Below, piece by piece: positions 59,501-64,000 of a stretch of 64,000 nucleotides of DNA (the first letter of the stretch is position 1; each line of letters opens with the position of its first letter). The notes under the pieces were generated by a model, which was not told the DNA's origin, ran no database searches, and saw only the letters and a program-made list of their open reading frames with translations. Where the stretch lies: the NCBI GenBank assembly GCA_936440205.1, contig OW387133.1:12366001-12430000 (forward strand), in the 5' to 3' direction. The translations under genes and the position numbers were made by a program. The DNA is from Lepidonotus clava (Eukaryota > Annelida > Polychaeta > Phyllodocida > Polynoidae).

Positions 59501-62500
59501 TTATTTCAACGAGCACGTATCTCAACAATGCTTCCCCATTCAAGAGAAGAATTTCAGAAACGTTTAACCGAGATTATTATTACTGCTTCGCACATGGACA
59601 TGTGTTTAAATTGCCATATTTTACAAGACGGAAGACATACGGATGGATTGTCTGTTACCATTCCGTTCACACCGTAGTATCCATAGGTTTTAGTAACTGC
59701 AGCTATCCTCCACTATCCACTGTCCCCATCCCCTAACCATTGCCCCCGTCCCCTATTCCTCCACCACCCACTGTCCCCATCCCCTAACCATTGCCTCCTT
59801 CCTCTATTCCTCCACTACCCACTGTCCCCATCCCCTAACCATTGCCCTGTCCCCTATTCCTCCACTACCCACTGTCCCCATCCCCTAACCATTGCCCTGT
59901 CCCCTATTCCTCCACTACCCACTGTCTGCATCCCCTAACCATTGCCTCCGTCCCCTAATCCTCCACCACCCACTGTCCCCATCCCCTAACCATTGCCCCC
60001 GTACCTTATTCCTCCACTTCCCACTGTCCCCATCCCCTAACCATTGCCCCCGTACCTTATTCCTCCACTTCCCACTGTCCCCATCCTCTAACCATTGCCT
60101 GGGTCCCCTATTCCTCCATTACCCACTGTCCCCGTCCCCTAACTATTGCCACCATCCCCTATTCCTCCACTACTCAATGTCCCCATCCCCTAACCATTAC
60201 CTCCATCCCCTATTCCTCCACTACCCACTGTCCCCATCCCCTAACCATTGCCTCCATCCCCTATTCCTCCACTACCCACTGTCCCCATCCCCTAACCATT
60301 GCCTCCGTCCCCTATTCTTCCACTACCCACTGTCCCCATTCCCTAACCATTGCCCCCCCCAGCCAAGGCGCGACATGGTCACTTTATGTGACCATACTTT
60401 TTTAGTTTGTCTGTTACTTACTAAATTGTCACGTAACTGTTACATTATTTTTCTGAGAGGTTAATACCTAACCAAAACAGTATATGTTCTCATAACGTTC
60501 TGGTGAGGTTAGGTCAAGTTCAAATTTTAATAGAAAGTCATTGTGACATTCTGATTAGGTGAGGTTCAGATCTCACTTAAACAGAACATTGTTGTGACCT
60601 CCTGACCAGGGGAGGTCCCAACTTAACCTAAACAGAATGTTATTGTGATGTTCGGATTACATTGGGTCTCAACCTAACCTAAACAGAATGTTACTGTGAC
60701 TATCTTATTAGGTTAGGTGTCAACCTAACCTAAACAGAACGTTGTGCTGACATCCCGCTGACATCCTCATCAAGTGAGGTCTCAACCACACCTAAACAGA
60801 ATGTTTTTGTGACATTCTTATGAAGTATCAGCCTCATAAATAACATTACAAGAACGTTATTAGAACGTCACAATGTAACGTCCCAACAGTCGGTTGCAGC
60901 GACGTTATTGGGAGTCATCAAACGAACGTCGCTGTAACCTAACAGTGTGACGTAACAAGAATCAATCCAGAACGTTGCTAGAACATTTTTAGAACGTCAT
61001 ATCCTTGGCTGGGCCCGTACCCTATCCCTCGACTACCCACTGTCCCCATCTCTTAACCACTGTCCCCATCCCCTAACCATTGCCCCGTCCCCTATTTCTC
61101 CACTATCCACTGTCCCCATCCCCTAACCATTGCCCCCGTCCCTCTCCTTACCATGTCTTCCTCCAAATGATGTTTGCCGGCCACTCGTCGTGCACATATT
61201 GGACTCACTTTGTCATGGCACTTCGGGGAGTGGTCGGGGGCCGTTCCGACGAGGAGGGGTATGGGGGTTGGTGATGGAGTCGGGGAGAGGTGGGCAGAAC
61301 GCCGAGGGGAGGAGGAGGCGGCAGGAGGAGGGGGAGGGGCTGGTCGTAATTGACGGCGTTATGACAGACAATCTATTACACGCGGAGAATATAGGGCGGG
61401 CGTGACCACTGTGAAAGCGTCACATGGCCGCCTCTTTATACCTTAACGCTATTCACAGCTAGCTGATTCAGTCTTAAACTCTGCAATATCTTATTTTATG
61501 TTGCTTATGCAGCTTTAAACTAGATATATTTACCTATCAATGTATTGCTTCTATATTGTTTTGAAAGATAAAAATCCCATTCTTCCATCCAAATATAAAC
61601 AGCCACGATTCCTTTTATACACTTAATTGACTTTTGATTAACCCTTTATCATTTGCGCAGCCCGCCCGCTCCGTCCATTGCTCTTCATCTCCCATCGATA
61701 TAACACTATCTGTTCCTGCATCACCCTATTTTCCTATATCGCTATTCCCGTCTAGACCATGATCTAATCTATAACATACTCCCCGCTACCCCCTCCGGAG
61801 GCGCCATTAATACGCGGCTGCTCGCCGACCGGTCAAGCACAAGTGTTCTGCCCCATAAAGGCGTGGATCCGCCCCGACCCGGCGGCCTGAGGGGGCCGTA
61901 GACAAGGCCTGTCATTACCCCCCGCCTTCACGTCCCACACCCAGCAGGCCGCCCGCCCTCAACAGCGGCTTTTGTGAGGCTGGCCATGTAGCCATCCATC
62001 TTTAAGGGGGTGGGGCACTATTTGGTTAATGTACCACACTATGCTGAATAAGGAAGTGAAAGACGGACCTTCCTTCCGTGTTCTGGGATGAAAAGCTACG
62101 TCGTCCGAGGCATGGTAATGGCTTTATTCGTTGTATAAGTGGACCCAGTCCTGCGCGTTACTCATGGTTATAAGGAGGAAATCCTGTTAACGCTTCAGCA
62201 ATATATCACGGCTTCTGCATATAGTGGCATCACTTAGAAGTTGACACAGGCTTCTTTTGATCCCCTCCCCATGTTTATTCTCGGCGGCTAGGAGAAGGCA
62301 TGGTAGGATGCTAGACAAATGAATGTAAGACGAATCATCGTCAAATCAAAAGGGGCAGTTAATGCGCGCACACTTTTCTTCTCTCACTTCCATACTTTCC
62401 AAGGAAAGGCAATTCTGTGTGACTCTAGATTGTGACATTATTGAAGAGGGTAGACTGCATACATAGAAATATAAGCCCTCACTAGCAATAGTCCTTCTCT

Positions 62501-63409
62501 CATGTGATTAAAAACGCCCGCAAAAGTAATTCTCTTCTCAATTATTCTATGTCTGAATATATTTTAGTAAATGTTCCTTCTAAACAGCTGCAAAGATAAT
62601 ATCAAATACTTCTATGCATAAACTGATTACATGGATATACAGGTAACACTATTGGTAGGTTTCTCTATCTTCTGACACTGAAATATTGATTAATATTAGG
62701 TTATTTTCTAATAAGCCACGGATGAGATTTATTTTGCTAATGACACTAGTTTAATTAGGGGTTTCGGAAATCTGGTTTTACCTAACGAGTTCAACTGAAT
62801 TGCATTTTGATCTTATTGTGCTTAATGTTAACATGCTCAGGGTGCCTTGGATTAGCTAGCTTATCAGGGAGCCCACTGGATGGCCAATTGTACAATGACA
62901 GCAATTAGCTGTTACTGGTCGTTACCGCCAGCTTTACGGCTGCTGATTGGTCGGTTCTTCAGCACAGTGATCAGCAGAATCTCACACAAGTAGGATAATG
63001 ATGGAGGGCATCGAGAATGTGATGCCCCATACCTACTGAGTCGACACAAGACGGCTGACAAGTGCCAAAAGAATCGGCCAATTTTAGCACCGATTCAGGT
63101 CACTCGTCTATATATGTGAAATATTGAAATGCGCTAGTTTAATCTAACTCGGCTGCAAGTCGGCATATTCTTTTGGGAAGATCCGCCGATTTTAGCGTCG
63201 ATTAACCGGCCGACTTGGTAAAAACTGCCCAGTGGGCATTACCTGGTAGGCTTTATTTTCTTGTTAGACAATGAAGAAAATATGTAGTAACTCGGTCACT
63301 TACTGGTCATCCAGAGGCGGACGGGTCCTGCTGGTCTGACCAGCGCCAGGAGGAGGGCACACACCCCTACCAGAGTGGCTGGGTCGGCCTGGTGGCTGGG
63401 AGAGGCCAT
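53554..63409 (-). CDS. type I membrane protein with a single CUB domain, family not recognised
   Basis: Five minus-strand exons: 63409-63304, 56873-56614, 54897-54768, 54339-54106, 53801-53554. All junctions have consensus sites and phases agree, giving 325 residues and a TGA stop. Residues ~11-30 form a hydrophobic signal peptide (TLVGVCALLLALVRPAG). Residues ~36-166 resemble a CUB domain with six cysteines: ENC, AEC, WDC, DNC, YDC, GTC; the end YYFALEVVAKY fits the last CUB strands. Residues ~170-197 are a transmembrane helix starting at AGGIAAIIIGCIVIVMVVV. The ~130-residue cytoplasmic tail is Ser/Thr/Arg-rich with no domain I know. CUB domains bind proteins or sugars outside the cell, so a cell-surface receptor or adhesion role is inferred only. 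The first intron is 6.4 kb and holds a minisatellite. Confidence 0.88.
53891..53963. mobile_element. short inverted-repeat element, TATTCCAC family, copy 4 (internally short)
   Basis: The left motif TATATTCC and the right end AGTCAAATTCGCCTTGTGGAAC match the ends of the copies at 7.0 and 11.9 kb, but only 73 bp lie between them. It sits in the last intron of the CUB gene. Confidence 0.4.
55725..56381. mobile_element. 657-bp foldback element with ~250-bp inverted arms and TTAT target duplication
   Basis: The left arm (55725 to about 55977) and right arm (about 56139 to 56381) are inverted copies. The outer ends read GGATCAGGGTACAAAGTGTC and its complement; the arms carry CAGTGAAAAGGAAC and GGCAAACAGGGATACAGG. 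The centre is about 160 bp. Both sides are flanked by TTAT (55721-55724 and 56382-56385). It has no coding potential. It lies in the intron between the CUB exons at 54.8 and 56.6 kb. Confidence 0.85.
56984..57038. repeat. perfect 55-bp palindrome (26-bp arms, 3-bp loop)
   Basis: CAAATTTAATGCGGGTAATA plus GACTAT is followed by AAA and its exact reverse complement. It lies in the CUB gene's first intron, 110 bp before the acceptor of the second coding exon. It could be a tiny foldback element or a recombination product; in RNA it would form a strong hairpin. Confidence 0.9.
57039..59700. other. part of the CUB gene's first intron, no gene recognised
   Basis: Mostly AT-rich, with one moderately GC-rich stretch near 57770-57970. 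A minus-strand 81-codon frame covers that stretch but has no motif and no clear splice sites. At 58618-58745 a ~63-bp unit (GTGATCAC..., TATGCTATT.TTGGAAG, GT..CACTATA) is repeated about three times imperfectly. Nothing else was seen. Confidence 0.5.
59705..61150. repeat. 51-bp C-rich minisatellite, about 15 copies, interrupted by a transposon
   Basis: The unit is about CCACTACCCACTGTCCCCAT, CCCCTAACCATTGCCTCC, RTCCCCTATTCCT (51 bp). About 13 copies run to 60357, and about 2.5 more follow from 61014 to 61150, separated by the element at 60358-61013. Because 51 is a multiple of three, a 190-codon plus-strand frame with a 17-residue repeat (LHYPLSPSPNHCPRPLF) stays open. I treat that frame as a by-product. 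Confidence 0.92.
60358..61013. mobile_element. 656-bp non-autonomous DNA transposon inside the minisatellite
   Basis: The ends CCCAGCCAAGG and CCTTGGCTGGG are perfect 11-bp inverted repeats. Comparison with intact repeat units (TTGCCCCCGTACC) indicates a 3-bp CCC target duplication. The interior has about five diverged ~60-bp tandem units (GTGACATTCT..TTAGGTTAGGTCTCAACC, TAACCTAAACAGAATGTT) and a right part with repeated AGAACGTY motifs. It has no transposase. The superfamily is not resolved. Confidence 0.82.
61151..63303. other. remainder of the CUB gene's first intron, no gene recognised
   Basis: It contains GC-rich stretches (about 61180-61400 and 61780-62000) in AT-rich DNA, like those at the left of the window. 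Short open frames over the GC-rich part have no motif. No repeat or RNA gene was recognised. Confidence 0.5.
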
Positions 63410-64000
63410 ACGGAATCTTCTTGGTTCTTAGCTAGAAGATAAAAGAATACATGGAATTAGAGCTGGGTATAACGCGCAGAATGGTTAAACATTGAATTAA
63501 TGTCTAATGTTACGATAGGGTATTGACTAAGAAATAAATAACACAACTGGGTTTCCATTTTGCGTTCAGAAGATCGCCAATAGTAATCATTTATAAACTA
63601 TGATCAATTTTATTAACTGATAAGGGACCAGGGTAAATTACTGTGATTAATAACATGGGACTAGGCCTATAGGGTGATAAGATCTAAGAAATGTGGGGTT
63701 CCATGATATTGCAACTGAATGGGTAGCTATGGATGGTTAGACATTCAAAATCAATATCTGGATGCTGAAAAAAATATTTGCTTCTATAGATAGCAATTGT
63801 GGGCTGATTCACTTCAAAGATGAATCGTATCTAGAACACGCCAGGCAATCCCGAAGCAAAACTTTCTGATGAAACCCGAACAAAGAGGAACCTCTCAAAG
63901 GGTAAAATCGTTTAGGTCACGCGAACCCTCCTGTGCCTTTGCCTTTTAGAGTCTGAGAGAGTCGGCTATTCCCCGCTACACTACTTTTGCCGGGTTCCGG
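63410..64000. other. upstream of the CUB gene start; possible 5' UTR splice site
   Basis: On the minus strand TTTTATCTTCTAG lies about 20 nt before the ATG at 63409 and would make a good acceptor. The gene may therefore have a non-coding first exon beyond. No TATA box or other promoter element could be supported. Confidence 0.3.

Noticed and set aside
59892-60464. 190-codon repetitive plus-strand frame (17-residue repeat)
   Set aside because: It arises from the 51-bp minisatellite and is antisense within an intron.

Overview
The window looks like nuclear DNA of a non-vertebrate bilaterian animal. Evidence: small spliced exons with consensus GT/AG sites, introns of a few hundred bases to several kilobases, an AT-rich background, short non-autonomous transposons and minisatellites. 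Protein similarity fits an invertebrate deuterostome (amphioxus- or hemichordate-like) or a lophotrochozoan; the sequence alone does not let me choose. No bacterial or organellar features were seen, and no tRNA or rRNA gene was recognised.

Layout. (1) 1-33.4 kb, plus strand: the 3' two thirds of a SNAP-25 gene (neuronal t-SNARE of synaptic exocytosis). The first 17.9 kb shows no convincing exon and is probably long intron or upstream DNA, dotted with GC-rich patches, a 32-bp minisatellite, a 233-bp tandem duplication and short terminal-inverted-repeat elements. The N-terminal coding exons (about 38 codons) are not visible. From 17,905 on, the reading frame can be followed through every splice junction. 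(2) 37.2-45.7 kb, minus strand: a complete leucine-rich-repeat gene of the LRRC74 type, 11 coding exons with matching phases (598 residues), ten LRRs, a degenerate EF-hand-like segment and disordered ends. It converges on SNAP-25. (3) 47.7-48.5 kb, minus: a single-exon ORF for an unrecognised basic protein with a coiled-coil-like start. (4) 49.2-49.8 kb, minus: a decayed protein-coding fragment, possibly CUB-like. (5) 51.5 kb, minus: an isolated candidate terminal exon with its own poly(A) signal. (6) 53.6-63.4 kb, minus: a complete five-exon gene for a 325-residue type I membrane protein with one CUB domain, in no family I know. Its introns hold a foldback element, a perfect palindrome and a 51-bp minisatellite split by a transposon.

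The most interesting signal is in SNAP-25. Two different exons occur as tandem alternative pairs. A 49-nt exon carrying the zero-layer glutamine of the first SNARE helix is present twice (17,905 and 18,635). The terminal exon encoding the end of the second SNARE helix is also present twice (28,580 and 29,932). All four copies are open, keep the same phase and have good acceptor sites (the two 49-nt copies also have good donors), and each pair differs at many positions. This predicts up to four SNAP-25 isoforms made by choosing one cassette in each SNARE helix. Vertebrates duplicate a different exon (the 118-nt exon 5), which I see here only once.
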